In this document: one piece after another, positions 7,494-17,444 of the stretch
How positions within the stretch are numbered: the first letter of the stretch is position 1
Layout of the letters: the number at the start of each line of letters is the position of its first letter
DNA from: Psychrobacter sp. UBA6766
Lineage (GTDB): Bacteria; Pseudomonadota; Gammaproteobacteria; Pseudomonadales; Moraxellaceae
Length of the DNA: 64,000 nucleotides
Reading direction: 5' to 3'
Assembly: GCF_002453355.1 (NCBI RefSeq)
Contig: NZ_DKGQ01000043.1
Span: 1 to 64,000 of the forward strand
Notes under the pieces: generated by a model
Told to the model about the DNA's origin: nothing
The model's database searches: none
What the model saw: the letters and a program-made list of their open reading frames with translations, nothing else
Program-made: the position numbers and the translations under genes

Positions 7494-9590
7494 ATGAACG
7501 AGCAAGCTAACTTTCAAACCAATAATCAAAGCAGCAATCAAGCTGTGAATAAAAATAATAATCAAAATCACAACCCATTTTTCAGCCAAAACTCCCAGTC
7601 TTCATCTGATAGCAGTCAAACCTTTGCCGATATTTATCAGTCCTCAATAAATAATCGCGAACAGTTTTGGGCACAGCAAGCCAAGCGTATTTATTGGCAT
7701 AAAGAGCCTGAGCAAATTCTTGATGACAGCAATTTGCCGTTTGCCAAATGGTTTGTCGGCGGAGAAACCAATCTGTGTTATAACTGCGTCGATCGACATC
7801 TTGAAGAACGTGCCGAGCAAGATGCCTTTATTTGGCTATCCTCAGAAATTAATCAAGAATTAATCGAAACCTATCCCACGGTGGCTGATGCCTTTAAAGA
7901 CTTGGGCAATAGCGTTGAGTTTTATACAGACTATACCAAACGCCGTCTGACTTATAATGACCTGTATAAAGAAGTCAATTATTTTGCTGACGTATTACAG
8001 CGTCACGGCGTTGGTAAGGGCGATCGCGTTATCATTTATATGCCGATGATTTTGGAAGCGGCCTATGCCATGCTTGCTTGCGCACGTATCGGCGCTGTGC
8101 ATTCGGTGGTATTTGGTGGCTTTGCGGCGCACAACTTGGCCATTCGTATGGATGATGCTGAGGCAAAAATGGTCATCACGGTCGATGCTGGGCTTCGCGG
8201 TGGCAAGGTGGTGAATTATAAAAGCCTCGTTAATCAAGGCGTTGAGCAGGCAACGGTTAAGCCCGAGCATGTGCTAGTGGTCAATCGCGGTGTGTTGCCA
8301 TTTCAGCCGCAAGATATCGATGTGGATTATGCGACCCAGCGCCGAATCAGTTGCGAGGCCAATGCCATTGTCGAGCCAGTTTGGCTAGAGTCCAATGCCC
8401 CATCTTATTTGCTTTATACCTCAGGCACGACCGGTACACCAAAAGGCGTTCAGCGTGATACGGGCGGTCATGCCGTGGCGTTAACGACTTCGATGGACTA
8501 TATCTACGACGGCCAAGCGGGTGAGACGTTTTGGGCCATATCTGATATTGGCTGGGCAGTTGGGCACTCTTACACCATTTATGCACCATTGCTGGCAGGC
8601 ATGACCAGTGTTATGTATGAGGGCTTGCCGCATCGACCAAACCCAGGAATCTGGTGGCGGATTGTGGAAGCCAATAAAGTTAACATTTTATTTACCGCAC
8701 CAACGGGTGTGCGAATGCTTAAAAAACAAGACGAGACATGGATGACGCGTTACGATGTCTCTAGCCTAAAGTCGTTCTTTTTGGCAGGCGAGCCACTTGA
8801 TGAATCAACAGCCGATTGGTTGGCCAAGCATTTGGGCGTACCGATTTTAGATCATTATTGGCAAACAGAAACTGGCTGGCCAATTTTAAGTAATACGCCG
8901 AAATTTAACCACAAACCCCATAAACAAGGCTCACCTGGTTATCCAATGTACGGCTATGACGCGCACGTGATAAATGAAGAAACAGGCGAACCTTGTAAAG
9001 CGGGTGAAAAAGGTCTACTTGCCATCAATTCGCCGTTACCGCCTGGCTGTCTGACCACCGTATGGCGAAATGACGAGCGTTTTTTAAGTAGTTACTTTGG
9101 CCTTTCTAATGGCAAGCAGTACTCGACATCCGATTATGCCGTCGTTGATGAAGATGGCTATTTTCATATTCTTGGTCGTACCGATGATGTCATCAACGTT
9201 GCGGGTCATAGACTTGGCACGCAAGAAATAGAAGAGGCAATCAGCGTGCATCCGGAAGTGGCAGAGTGTGCGGTAGTCGGTATTCAAGATGAGCTAAAAG
9301 GCGAGCTGCCGATTGCGTTTTGTGTGTTAAAAGATCATGAGCAAGTGGCAACGACTGAAAATCGTTTTCGCCTTGAGCAACAAGTTATTGGTGCGGTGGT
9401 AAAATCCTTGGGCGGTATCGCTCGTCCAGCAGCGATTTATTTCCCGCAAGCCTTGCCAAAGACCCGCTCTGGTAAAATCCTGCGCCGTGCCATTCGCGCT
9501 TTAGCAGAAAATAAACCGACCGGCGATATGTCGACCTTGGACAATCCAACCGCAATCGATGCCGTCAAGCAATCTATGAAAGATTATTAA
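7494..9590 (+). CDS. prpE: Propionyl-CoA synthetase
   Basis: Activates propionate (possibly acetate or related short acids) to its CoA ester. The start MNEQANF follows AAGGACAG at a good spacing; the frame upstream is not family-like. After a Gln/Asn/Ser-rich N-terminal stretch of about 45 residues, the chain follows PrpE: FADIYQSSINNREQFWAQQA, LPFAKWFVGGETNLCYN, GDRVIIYMPMI, the ATP motif LYTSGTTGTPKGV, YWQTETGWP and a C-terminal KTRSGKILRR with the acetylatable catalytic Lys. At 698 residues it is longer than E. coli PrpE (628), mainly from the N-terminus and a short insertion after LSSEINQE. It ends before a strong terminator, so it is separate from the mms operon that follows, but valine degradation yields propionyl-CoA, which links the two metabolically. 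Confidence 0.9.
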   Translation: MNEQANFQTNNQSSNQAVNKNNNQNHNPFFSQNSQSSSDSSQTFADIYQSSINNREQFWAQQAKRIYWHKEPEQILDDSNLPFAKWFVGGETNLCYNCVDRHLEERAEQDAFIWLSSEINQELIETYPTVADAFKDLGNSVEFYTDYTKRRLTYNDLYKEVNYFADVLQRHGVGKGDRVIIYMPMILEAAYAMLACARIGAVHSVVFGGFAAHNLAIRMDDAEAKMVITVDAGLRGGKVVNYKSLVNQGVEQATVKPEHVLVVNRGVLPFQPQDIDVDYATQRRISCEANAIVEPVWLESNAPSYLLYTSGTTGTPKGVQRDTGGHAVALTTSMDYIYDGQAGETFWAISDIGWAVGHSYTIYAPLLAGMTSVMYEGLPHRPNPGIWWRIVEANKVNILFTAPTGVRMLKKQDETWMTRYDVSSLKSFFLAGEPLDESTADWLAKHLGVPILDHYWQTETGWPILSNTPKFNHKPHKQGSPGYPMYGYDAHVINEETGEPCKAGEKGLLAINSPLPPGCLTTVWRNDERFLSSYFGLSNGKQYSTSDYAVVDEDGYFHILGRTDDVINVAGHRLGTQEIEEAISVHPEVAECAVVGIQDELKGELPIAFCVLKDHEQVATTENRFRLEQQVIGAVVKSLGGIARPAAIYFPQALPKTRSGKILRRAIRALAENKPTGDMSTLDNPTAIDAVKQSMKDY

Positions 9591-9616
9591 GCAAATTTTA
9601 TAGTGGTGTTGATTTT

Positions 9617-9646
9617 AAAAGCTCATGAAATCTCATGGGCTTTTTT
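9617..9646 (+). terminator. Intrinsic terminator after prpE
   Basis: A nine-base stem (AGCTCATGA with its complement, one G-T pair) and a four-base loop are followed by six T residues. Confidence 0.85.
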
Positions 9647-9840
9647 ATTGGCCTTAATCGCTTGAGTAAATCAATAAATGACTAATGCAGTCGCGCTAAC
9701 TTTGTTAAAACAATCACAAAGCGCTTGACCCTAAAATTGATTTATTGCTATAGTCAATAATGATACAAAACAAATCATTTTAAAATTACATTTAACCCAT
9801 AAAAACTTATAGTTTTTTATTCCTTTTATGAATTTTAGGA

Positions 9841-9855
9841 CACCATTAAATGGTG
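9841..9855. promoter_or_regulatory. Perfect palindrome in the mmsA leader
   Basis: CACCAT and ATGGTG are separated by TAA, about 28 bases before the mmsA start and before its ribosome site AAGGATATC. It could be an operator or a small leader hairpin; it has no T run. The regulator is unknown, but the IclR gene at the end of the cluster is a candidate. Confidence 0.3.
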
Positions 9856-9882
9856 ACCCAGCAAACAAGATAAGGATATCTT

Positions 9883-11367
9883 ATGCACCACGTTCAGCAG
9901 CTCATCAATGGTCAATTTGTTGACTCTAATACCAGTGAATGGATCGATATTACTGATCCTGCTACGCAAGAAGTCATTGCGAAAGTCCCTCAAACCACTG
10001 ACGATGAAATCAATCAGGCTGTCGCAGCCGCTCAGGCCGCTTTTCAAACTTGGCGCAAAACGCCCATTACCACACGCGCCCGTATCTTTTTGAAGTATCA
10101 AGAACTGATTCGTGAGCATATGGATGAGCTGGCAGAAATCCTAACAGCAGAGCAGGGCAAAACCATTGCTGATGCGCGCGGTGATGTGTTTCGTGGATTA
10201 GAAGTGGTCGAGCACGCTGCTGGCATTGCCAATTTACAAATTGGCGACTTTGTTGAAAACGTTGCGACAGGTGTCGACACTTATAGTATTTGGCAGCCAC
10301 TTGGTGTCTGTGCAGGTATTACCCCATTTAACTTCCCAGCGATGATTCCACTGTGGATGTTCCCAATGGCGATTGCTACGGGTAATACTTTTATTCTAAA
10401 ACCCTCCGAGCAAGACCCTATGGTTACCATGCGTTTAGTGGAACTTGCTGTGGAAGCGGGTGTTCCAGAAGGCGTGCTCAACGTCGTGCACGGCGGCAAA
10501 GCTACGGTTGATGCTATTTGTGATCACCCAGATATCAAAGCGGTATCATTTGTTGGTTCGACCGCTGTTGGTAAGCATGTCTACGAGCGCGCCAGTCAAT
10601 CAGGAAAGCGTGCTCAGTGTATGATGGGCGCTAAAAACCATGGCGTTATCCTACCTGATGCCAATAAAGAGCAAACGCTTAATCAGCTAGCAGGTGCTGC
10701 ATTTGGTGCAGCAGGTCAGCGCTGTATGGCGTTGTCTGTTGTGGTACTGGTCGGTGCTGCAGGGGAGTGGATTGATGATATTAAAGCCAAAGCAGAAGGC
10801 TTAGTGGTCTCGGCAGGTAAACACGATAAAGATTTGGGGCCACTCATCTCCCCTGCTGCAAAAGCACGCGTTGAGCATTTGATTGGTACAGGAGTCGAAG
10901 AGGGCGCAAGTTTGCTTCTTGATGGTCGCGGAATTACGGTTAACGGCTATGAACAGGGTAACTTCGTAGGACCGACTATCTTTGATAATGTCACAAGCGA
11001 CATGCAAATTTATAAAGAAGAAATCTTTGGTCCTGTCTTATGTATCATGCGCGCAGACAGTTTGGATGAAGCGATTGAGCTGCTTAATGCCAATCCTCAT
11101 GGTAATGGTACGGCCATCTTTACCCAGTCAGGCGCTGCTGCGCATAAGTTCCAGCAAGATATCCAAGTCGGTCAAATCGGTATTAACTTGCCAATTCCTG
11201 TGCCACTACCAATGTTCTCATTCTCAGGCTCACGCGCCAGTAAGCTTGGCGACCTTGGTCCTTATGGAAAACAGGCTGTTCAGTTTTATACCCAAACTAA
11301 GACCGTTACGGCGCGCTGGTTTGACGATGAAGCCAGTCGCAGTGTTAATACGACTATTTCGATATAA
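9883..11367 (+). CDS. mmsA: CoA-acylating methylmalonate-semialdehyde dehydrogenase
   Basis: Converts methylmalonate semialdehyde to propionyl-CoA with NAD+ and CoA, the last step of valine degradation. At 494 residues it is typical. Motifs: GITPFNFPAMIPLW near residues 145-158, the nucleotide-site stretch GSTAVGKHV near 225-233, and the catalytic Cys281 in GAAGQRCMALS. The position that is ELGGK with a catalytic Glu in ordinary aldehyde dehydrogenases reads MGAKNHGVILPDA, the hallmark of the CoA-acylating MmsA type. The start follows AAGGATATC. It is the first gene of a run of five co-directional genes for valine/isobutyrate catabolism; the gap to the next gene is about 180 bases. Confidence 0.95.
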   Translation: MHHVQQLINGQFVDSNTSEWIDITDPATQEVIAKVPQTTDDEINQAVAAAQAAFQTWRKTPITTRARIFLKYQELIREHMDELAEILTAEQGKTIADARGDVFRGLEVVEHAAGIANLQIGDFVENVATGVDTYSIWQPLGVCAGITPFNFPAMIPLWMFPMAIATGNTFILKPSEQDPMVTMRLVELAVEAGVPEGVLNVVHGGKATVDAICDHPDIKAVSFVGSTAVGKHVYERASQSGKRAQCMMGAKNHGVILPDANKEQTLNQLAGAAFGAAGQRCMALSVVVLVGAAGEWIDDIKAKAEGLVVSAGKHDKDLGPLISPAAKARVEHLIGTGVEEGASLLLDGRGITVNGYEQGNFVGPTIFDNVTSDMQIYKEEIFGPVLCIMRADSLDEAIELLNANPHGNGTAIFTQSGAAAHKFQQDIQVGQIGINLPIPVPLPMFSFSGSRASKLGDLGPYGKQAVQFYTQTKTVTARWFDDEASRSVNTTISI

Positions 11368-11550
11368 TGGTGAATTATTGATATTTATGCTATAGCGATA
11401 TTGCCGCTTAATAGATTTGTAGTATGGTTAACACGATTCTATGACTGCTATATCGCTAGAGTGCTTAAAAACGATTAAGATAACCGCATTAAGCCAATAT
11501 TTATCAGTCTTCATTCACCATATATGCTACGTGTGCACAAGGATGACCTT

Positions 11551-12711
11551 ATGGATTTTTCATTAACCGATGACCAGATTGCCTTTCGCCAAACAGCCAG
11601 ACAGTTTGCGCAAAAAGAGCTAAAACCAAACGCCGCCGAGTGGGATCGAACCTCACACTTTCCCGTTGATGTCATTAAAAAAACTGGTGAGCTTGGTTTT
11701 TTGGGGCTGTATACCAACCCAAAATATGAGGGCTTAGGACTACCGCGATTAGACTCGGCGATGGTGTTTGAAGAGCTGGCCTGGGGTGATACCGCCGTTG
11801 CTGCCTATATGAGCATTCATAACATGGCAGGCTGGATGATTGGCGAACATGGCAGCGACGCACTTTGTAAAAAATATCTGCCCAATATGGTCAGTGGTGA
11901 ATGGCTCGGCAGCTATTGCTTGACCGAACCCAATGCTGGCTCTGATGCGGCCTCACTGCGTACTAAAGCTGATAAGCAAGGCGAGTACTATGTGCTTAAT
12001 GGTGAGAAGACCTTTATCTCAGGGGCAGGCTCAACCGATGTATTAGTGGTTATGGCTCGGACGGGCGCTGCAGGTCCTAAAGGTATCTCAGCATTCGTTG
12101 TTGATGCCGACAGTGCGGGTATCGAATATGGTAAAAACGAGCATAAAATGGGCTGGAAAGCGCAGCCAACGCGAACGATTAGTTTTAAAGATGTCAAAGT
12201 TCCAGTAGGAAATCTCATCGGCGAGGAAGGCCAAGGTTTTCGTATTGCGATGAAGGGTTTAGATGGTGGCCGTATCAATATCGGGATTTGTGCAGTTGGT
12301 ACGGCCCAGTCAGCGCTAGAAACCGCCACCAATTACGTACAAGAGCGTAGTCAGTTCGGAAGTCCAATTGCTAGCTTACAGTCGGTACAGTTTAAACTTG
12401 CTGATATGCTGACTCAAACGATTACCGCACGGCAAATGCTATATCTAGCAGCAAATAAAGTCGATAACAGTGACTCGCAAGCCTCTACCTATTGCGCAAT
12501 GGCAAAGCGCCTCTCTACTGACCTTTGTTTTGACGTAGCAAATGAGGCTTTACAACTGCACGGTGGTTACGGCTATCTCAATGAGTATCCGCTTGAGCGC
12601 CATGTCCGTGATTTACGGGTGCATCAGATTTTAGAAGGCACCAATGAAATCATGCGGGTGATTGTCTCACGTCAGCTGATGCAGGACGATGCACTAAGTA
12701 AACTGCGTTAA
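11551..12711 (+). CDS. Acyl-CoA dehydrogenase (probable isobutyryl-CoA)
   Basis: An FAD-dependent enzyme of 386 residues that introduces the 2,3-double bond into a short acyl-CoA. The start MDFSLTDDQ follows AAGGATG; the longer frame adds nine residues without support. Family signatures: YCLTEPNAGSDAASL near residues 125-140, GEKTFISGAG, and RDLRVHQILEGTNEIMR near the C-terminus, where the Glu of EGTNEI is the usual catalytic base. The setting between mmsA and an enoyl-CoA hydratase, a hydroxyisobutyryl-CoA hydrolase and mmsB points to isobutyryl-CoA as substrate. That specificity is inferred from context only. Confidence 0.88.
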   Translation: MDFSLTDDQIAFRQTARQFAQKELKPNAAEWDRTSHFPVDVIKKTGELGFLGLYTNPKYEGLGLPRLDSAMVFEELAWGDTAVAAYMSIHNMAGWMIGEHGSDALCKKYLPNMVSGEWLGSYCLTEPNAGSDAASLRTKADKQGEYYVLNGEKTFISGAGSTDVLVVMARTGAAGPKGISAFVVDADSAGIEYGKNEHKMGWKAQPTRTISFKDVKVPVGNLIGEEGQGFRIAMKGLDGGRINIGICAVGTAQSALETATNYVQERSQFGSPIASLQSVQFKLADMLTQTITARQMLYLAANKVDNSDSQASTYCAMAKRLSTDLCFDVANEALQLHGGYGYLNEYPLERHVRDLRVHQILEGTNEIMRVIVSRQLMQDDALSKLR

Positions 12712-12757
12712 ATTTGCTAGAAAATTGTCGTAATTTGATAAGAATAAAGGATTATTT

Positions 12758-13540
12758 ATGACGGATTATATCAATTTAGACCTATCGATTGACGGTCATG
12801 TCGCTACTGTGACTTTGAATAACCCACCAGCTCATACCTGGACGATGGAGAGTTTGCCCGCTTTAAAGCAGCTAGTCACTGACCTAAATGCCAATGATGA
12901 TGTTTACGCGTTAATTATTCATGGTGATGGCGAAAAGTTCTTTTCAGCAGGGGCAGATTTAAATAATTTTGCCGATGGAGATAAAGGTCGCGCCATTAGT
13001 ATGGCAATTGCGTTTGGCGAAGCATTTGAAGCATTGTCAGCGTATCGCGGTGTCAGTATTGCAGTCATCAATGGCTATGCGATGGGCGGTGGTCTTGAGT
13101 GCGCGCTGGCTTGCGATATTCGCATTGCAGAAGCGCATGCGCAAATGGCACTGCCTGAGACGGGCGTCGGCTTATTACCATGCGCTGGTGGAACGCAAAA
13201 TTTAACAGCTTTAGTTGGTGAAGGCTGGGCCAAGCGAATAATATTGTGCGGTGAGCGCGTCGATGCGGATACAGCCTTGCGTATTGGCTTGGTCGAAGAA
13301 ATCACGGCAAAAGGTGGCGGTTTACTAGCAGCACAAGCACTAGCACAAAAAGTCGCTAAGCAATCGCCAGTTGCCGTCAGTTACTCTAAACAACTTATCC
13401 AAGCCGCGAGAAACACCCCACCTGCGCAAAACCTTATTCATGAGCGTGAAGCTTTTGTTAAATTGTTTGACACCAAAGATCAGCGCGAAGGCGTTCAAGC
13501 GTTCTTAGAAAAGCGTCAACCCACTTGGCAAAATAAATAA
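12758..13540 (+). CDS. Enoyl-CoA hydratase (crotonase family)
   Basis: A 260-residue crotonase, expected to hydrate methacrylyl-CoA to 3-hydroxyisobutyryl-CoA in this operon. Seen: the oxyanion-hole segment SAGADLNNF near residues 66-74 and GYAMGGGLECALACDIRIA near 107-125, and the active-site region LPETGVGLLPCAGGTQNL near 132-149. It starts 46 bases after the dehydrogenase stop, following an AATAAAGGA ribosome site. The fold and hydratase class are secure; the substrate is inferred from the neighbours. Confidence 0.88.
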   Translation: MTDYINLDLSIDGHVATVTLNNPPAHTWTMESLPALKQLVTDLNANDDVYALIIHGDGEKFFSAGADLNNFADGDKGRAISMAIAFGEAFEALSAYRGVSIAVINGYAMGGGLECALACDIRIAEAHAQMALPETGVGLLPCAGGTQNLTALVGEGWAKRIILCGERVDADTALRIGLVEEITAKGGGLLAAQALAQKVAKQSPVAVSYSKQLIQAARNTPPAQNLIHEREAFVKLFDTKDQREGVQAFLEKRQPTWQNK

Positions 13541-13612
13541 AACGAGCTTTGGTTTTATAAAATGAGCTTTAGTTCTGATACTTTTTCCTTTTGATTTTGT
13601 AGGTTTCTTTTT

Positions 13613-14857
13613 ATGACGGTAAATATGACAGAGATAGAAGAAAACGCTCAAGAAGCGCCAGTATTGTTTGAAACTGAGCCGACAGACTGCGGTCATTTAA
13701 TCGGAGTTATGACGTTAAACACTCCTAAATCTCTTAATGCGCTTAGCGTTGAGATGTGTCAATTATTATCACAGCAGCTAGAGCAATGGCAAAATGATGA
13801 TCAGATAGTGGCATTGGTGTTAAAGGGCGCGGGCGACAAGGCGTTTTGTGCGGGGGGTGATATCCGTAAGTTGTATGACAGTATGTCAACGACTGCACCG
13901 ATACCAAATCCATATGCGACAGAATTTTTTGGTCATGAATATCGTCTTTATCGGCAAATGCATTTTTACCCTAAACCTCTCATACTTTGGGGCGACGGTA
14001 TTATCATGGGTGGCGGAATGGGATTGATGGCAGGCTGTAGTCACCGATTGGTCACTGAGCGCACTCGCTTTGCCATGCCTGAGATTACCATTGGTTTATT
14101 CCCTGATGCTTCTGGCAGTTGGTTTTTACAGCGAATGCCTGCCAAAATGGGATTGTTCTTAGGGTTAACGGGTGCCATGTGTAATGGCAATGATGCTTTA
14201 TTGGCCAATCTTGCTGAATATGCGGCTGCCAGTAGCGATTATGACGCTATTATTCAACGTTTAAAACAGAGTAATTGGCAAGTGGCAGCTAATAATAATA
14301 CAGAGAAATATCATAATGACAGCGCTCATAGTATCGTCAGTCGAGCATTGGCAGCGCAACCAGTCGCCGATTTACCTGATAGTAAGTTAGCGATCTATTG
14401 GCATCCTATTCAGCAACTAATGAATAGCGGCAGCTTAGAAGATATCGATGCCATACTACAAAGTGATGAAGCACTTGCGCAGCTTGATGCTGATTTTGCA
14501 GCAGACAGTTGGACGCAGCGTGCTGTTGCCACTTACCGTCATGGCTGTCCAGTAACCGCAGCTTTAACCCATGCACTTTATTATAAAGTCGCCGACTTAT
14601 CGTTAGAGCAAATCTTATATTTAGAGACCAATGTGGCAGTACACTGCGCGGCCAATCCTGACTTTAAAGAAGGCGTTCGGGCGCTACTGATTGATAAAGA
14701 CCGTAATCCGCAATGGTCGCGCTCATTAGCAGACTGTCTCAGCGCTGATGGTCAAGCGTATATTCATCAACACTTTACCAATCCTTATGCTAAAGATGAG
14801 CATCCATTAGGCGATTGGCTAGGTGAAGATGCTTTAGGCAATCAACTTGTGCGTTAA
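13613..14857 (+). CDS. 3-hydroxyisobutyryl-CoA hydrolase
   Basis: Releases free 3-hydroxyisobutyrate from its CoA ester, the step that makes valine degradation pass through an unactivated intermediate. At 414 residues it is much longer than a hydratase and has the two-part HIBCH form: a crotonase core with LNALSVEMC, GAGDKAFCAGGDIRKLYDS near residues 65-85, and WGDGIIMGGGMGLMAG near 125-140, MPEITIGLFPDASGSWFL, then a C-terminal region with FKEGVRALLIDKDRNPQWS. It sits between the hydratase and mmsB, exactly where the pathway needs it. Confidence 0.9.
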   Translation: MTVNMTEIEENAQEAPVLFETEPTDCGHLIGVMTLNTPKSLNALSVEMCQLLSQQLEQWQNDDQIVALVLKGAGDKAFCAGGDIRKLYDSMSTTAPIPNPYATEFFGHEYRLYRQMHFYPKPLILWGDGIIMGGGMGLMAGCSHRLVTERTRFAMPEITIGLFPDASGSWFLQRMPAKMGLFLGLTGAMCNGNDALLANLAEYAAASSDYDAIIQRLKQSNWQVAANNNTEKYHNDSAHSIVSRALAAQPVADLPDSKLAIYWHPIQQLMNSGSLEDIDAILQSDEALAQLDADFAADSWTQRAVATYRHGCPVTAALTHALYYKVADLSLEQILYLETNVAVHCAANPDFKEGVRALLIDKDRNPQWSRSLADCLSADGQAYIHQHFTNPYAKDEHPLGDWLGEDALGNQLVR

Positions 14858-14961
14858 AGGTTGATTGACGGTTTCAGCATAAGTCTTGGATAAGAATAAA
14901 ACCACACAAATCAAATGCTATAGCATGCATGCTTAATAAACAATCATCAAGGAGTGATGAG

Positions 14962-15906
14962 ATGGCTACAAAAGAGATTAACAATACGGATAACGAGAAC
15001 AATAAACCACATATTGCTTTTATTGGCCTTGGAAATATGGGCGCGCCAATGGCGGAGAATTTATTAAAGGCAGGGTATAGGCTATCGGTTTATGATTTGT
15101 CTGCAGAGGCAAATGAGCGTTTACAGCAGTCAGGTGCTCGCGTTGCTAATAGTCCCAAAGATGCGGCAAGCAATGCTCAAGTCGTTATCAGTATGTTGCC
15201 AGCAGGCAAGCACGTTCATTCTGTTTATTTAGGAGAAAATGGCGCAAATGGTTTGCTTGCGGCGCTACCAAAAGGCACATTGGTTATTGATAGCAGTACC
15301 ATCGCAGCGGCAGATGCAAGATTGGTGGCAGAAGCAGCTAGCAAACTTGGCATCGACTTCCTCGACGCCCCAGTCTCTGGTGGTACTGGCGGCGCTATCG
15401 CAGGTAGTTTAACTTTTATTGTCGGCGGCGACTCAGAGGCGTTTGCTAAAGCGGAGCCGATACTTGAAGTCATGGGCAAAAACATCTTCCACGCAGGCGA
15501 TCATGGCGCAGGGCAGGTGGCAAAAATCTGTAATAATATGCTTTTAGGTATTCTGATGGCTGGAACGGCAGAAGCAATTAATTTAGGTGTCAAAAACGGT
15601 CTCGACCCCAAAGTGCTATCTGACATTATGCTACAAAGCTCAGGGCGTAACTGGACGCTAGAAGTTTATAACCCTTATCCGCAAGTGCTAGAAAACGTTC
15701 CATCTAGCAATGGTTATAAAGGCGGATTTATGAGTAAGCTTATGCAAAAAGATCTCAATCTTGCGATGCAAACGGCTCAGGATACGCAGGTTGAAACGCC
15801 AATGGGTGCTAAAGCGGCGGAACTTTATGAAGCCCATGCGCTAGAAAATGGCGATAGAGATTTCTCTAGTATTATAGGGCGACATGACAGCTCGCTATTG
15901 TCTTAA
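14962..15906 (+). CDS. mmsB: 3-hydroxyisobutyrate dehydrogenase
   Basis: Oxidises 3-hydroxyisobutyrate to methylmalonate semialdehyde with NAD+, feeding MmsA. The start MATKEINN is chosen for the strong AAGGAGTGATGAG just before it. The N-terminal Rossmann motif GLGNMGAPMAENLLKAG lies at about residues 24-40, followed by DAPVSGGTGGAIAGSLTF and GAGQVAKICNNMLLG, whose Lys is the family's catalytic residue. The 314-residue length is slightly above average because of about 20 polar N-terminal residues. It is the last gene of the operon before a terminator. Confidence 0.93.
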   Translation: MATKEINNTDNENNKPHIAFIGLGNMGAPMAENLLKAGYRLSVYDLSAEANERLQQSGARVANSPKDAASNAQVVISMLPAGKHVHSVYLGENGANGLLAALPKGTLVIDSSTIAAADARLVAEAASKLGIDFLDAPVSGGTGGAIAGSLTFIVGGDSEAFAKAEPILEVMGKNIFHAGDHGAGQVAKICNNMLLGILMAGTAEAINLGVKNGLDPKVLSDIMLQSSGRNWTLEVYNPYPQVLENVPSSNGYKGGFMSKLMQKDLNLAMQTAQDTQVETPMGAKAAELYEAHALENGDRDFSSIIGRHDSSLLS

Positions 15907-15923
15907 CCAACGGCGGTAAAAAT

Positions 15924-15969
15924 AAAAAGGTCTTCGCCATTATCGTATATCGTAGCAAAGACCTTTTTT
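15924..15969. terminator. Bidirectional terminator between mmsB and IclR gene
   Basis: AAAAAGGTCTT at 15924-15934 pairs with its complement at 15958-15969, around a 23-base loop. It has A and T runs on both sides, in a convergent gap. Confidence 0.7.
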
Positions 15970-16070
15970 AAATTTTGATATTTTACAGCGCTCAATAACC
16001 TATTTATCAATATCTAGCTAAAGGGGATATAGCTAAAGAGGCGATATTAAAAAGCGCTATACCTTTTAAT

Positions 16071-16829
16071 CTAACTTTGCAAGTCATAGACAAGTGACTG
16101 GATATCTTGCGCAGCCTTTTGTAATCTAGGTACATGCGTCAATAACTCATCTAATGAGACGCGAATAGTTGGCGCATGAATATATAGCGATGCCAAATAA
16201 CGAGACTTTTTATCCAGAACAGGTACCGATACTGCAACCATCTCAGAGATAAACTCTTCATTATCGATACCAACGCCAGTAGCCGCGATATGATCCAGCT
16301 CAGCATTCAGTTCATCAATATCGGTAATAGTGTTTTTGGTGAATTTGTCTAATGGTAACCCTTGCAATATCTTAGCGCGGCTAGAAGTGGATAGTTGGCT
16401 CAAATACAACTTACCTGTCGCGGTACACCACATCGGTGACTTTGCGCCTACGGGCAGATAAATCTGAATAGGCAGCGTCGTTTGTGCCCGATTGGTATAA
16501 ATCATATTCATCTGATAAGGCACACCAATACCGCAGGTTTCTTTGATCTCATCGACCAAATTTTGCAGAATCATTTGCCGCTCATTAAAGAACAGTCGCT
16601 GCTGCCAGAGCTCGACGCTCAGATTACGCACCCGCTTACCAGGAATAATACCGCCGCCTATATCAACGGTAACGAACCCTTCATCGACCAAGTTTTGAAT
16701 CAATCGATGAATGGTAGGTTTCGGAATATCAAGCTCTTGCGACAGCTCAAGTGGAGAGAGAGGTTTTGAAGCATAAGATACGGCTTCGATAATCTCTAAC
16801 ACACGGGTAATCGACGATACTTTTGGCAT
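16071..16829 (-). CDS. IclR family transcriptional regulator
   Basis: A 252-residue regulator with the standard two domains. The N-terminal winged helix covers residues 1-65: ITRVLEIIEAVSYA, then PLSPLELSQELDIPKPTIHRL. The C-terminal effector domain includes GIGVPYQMNMIYTNRAQT, SPMWCTATGKLYLS and a region near SEMVAVSVPVLD. The effector cannot be read from sequence. It is convergent with the valine-degradation operon and at its end, which makes it the best local candidate for the operon's regulator, although its own promoter is not shared with mmsA. Pseudomonas uses an AraC-type MmsR here, so this would be a different arrangement. Confidence 0.88.
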   Translation of the reverse strand: MPKVSSITRVLEIIEAVSYASKPLSPLELSQELDIPKPTIHRLIQNLVDEGFVTVDIGGGIIPGKRVRNLSVELWQQRLFFNERQMILQNLVDEIKETCGIGVPYQMNMIYTNRAQTTLPIQIYLPVGAKSPMWCTATGKLYLSQLSTSSRAKILQGLPLDKFTKNTITDIDELNAELDHIAATGVGIDNEEFISEMVAVSVPVLDKKSRYLASLYIHAPTIRVSLDELLTHVPRLQKAAQDIQSLVYDLQS

Positions 16830-17444
16830 ATAAATGGCTCAATAAGAATGATAAGGATAAAACGCAACGTAAGACAATTTTTAAATTATGCAGCAAAATT
16901 CATAAATTTAAAAACTTCAAATAAACCTACTATTTGATCTAATTTAGCATAATATTGCGCTCAAACAAGCTTATATATCATTATACCCAAACAATATATT
17001 TGTCTATTTATAATTGAGATAATATCTCTAATTCCTCCCTCATCTCGGTTTCTAGGCAATATAGGATACGTTAATTCACAAATCACAACAAACTGTAGTA
17101 ATAAGCTCTATAACTGTAATTGAGTTAAGCGTCAGGGTAAGTCATTATACTTGACATGTTTTGTAATACCTTTACATGAGCGTTAAGCAATTCAATATTC
17201 ATGTTCTGACTATTCAGTTGCTTTGAGAGTATTGTGTAACAGGAAACCGAAGTTTTGCAGGTTGGTGTAGCAAATATTACAATATCTATGCAATCTTTAC
17301 ATAACGGCAAATAAAAAGCGCATTCATGGGGGTGACTTTTTAAGCCAAAATTGTTTTAATCTGCTCAACAAAATGGTTGTTTATAAAAAAGTTAAATTAT
17401 CATTTTTTTACGGGCGAGTTATTTCACACTTTAGGAGAGTATTT
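16830..17444. other. AT-rich divergent intergenic region
   Basis: About 610 bases lie between the divergent IclR and outer-membrane-protein genes. It must hold both promoters, but I see no convincing ORF, RNA gene or clear operator. Confidence 0.5.

Noticed and set aside
13613..14857. Second enoyl-CoA hydratase
   Set aside because: Length, the WGDGIIMGGGMG segment and the C-terminal region fit 3-hydroxyisobutyryl-CoA hydrolase better.
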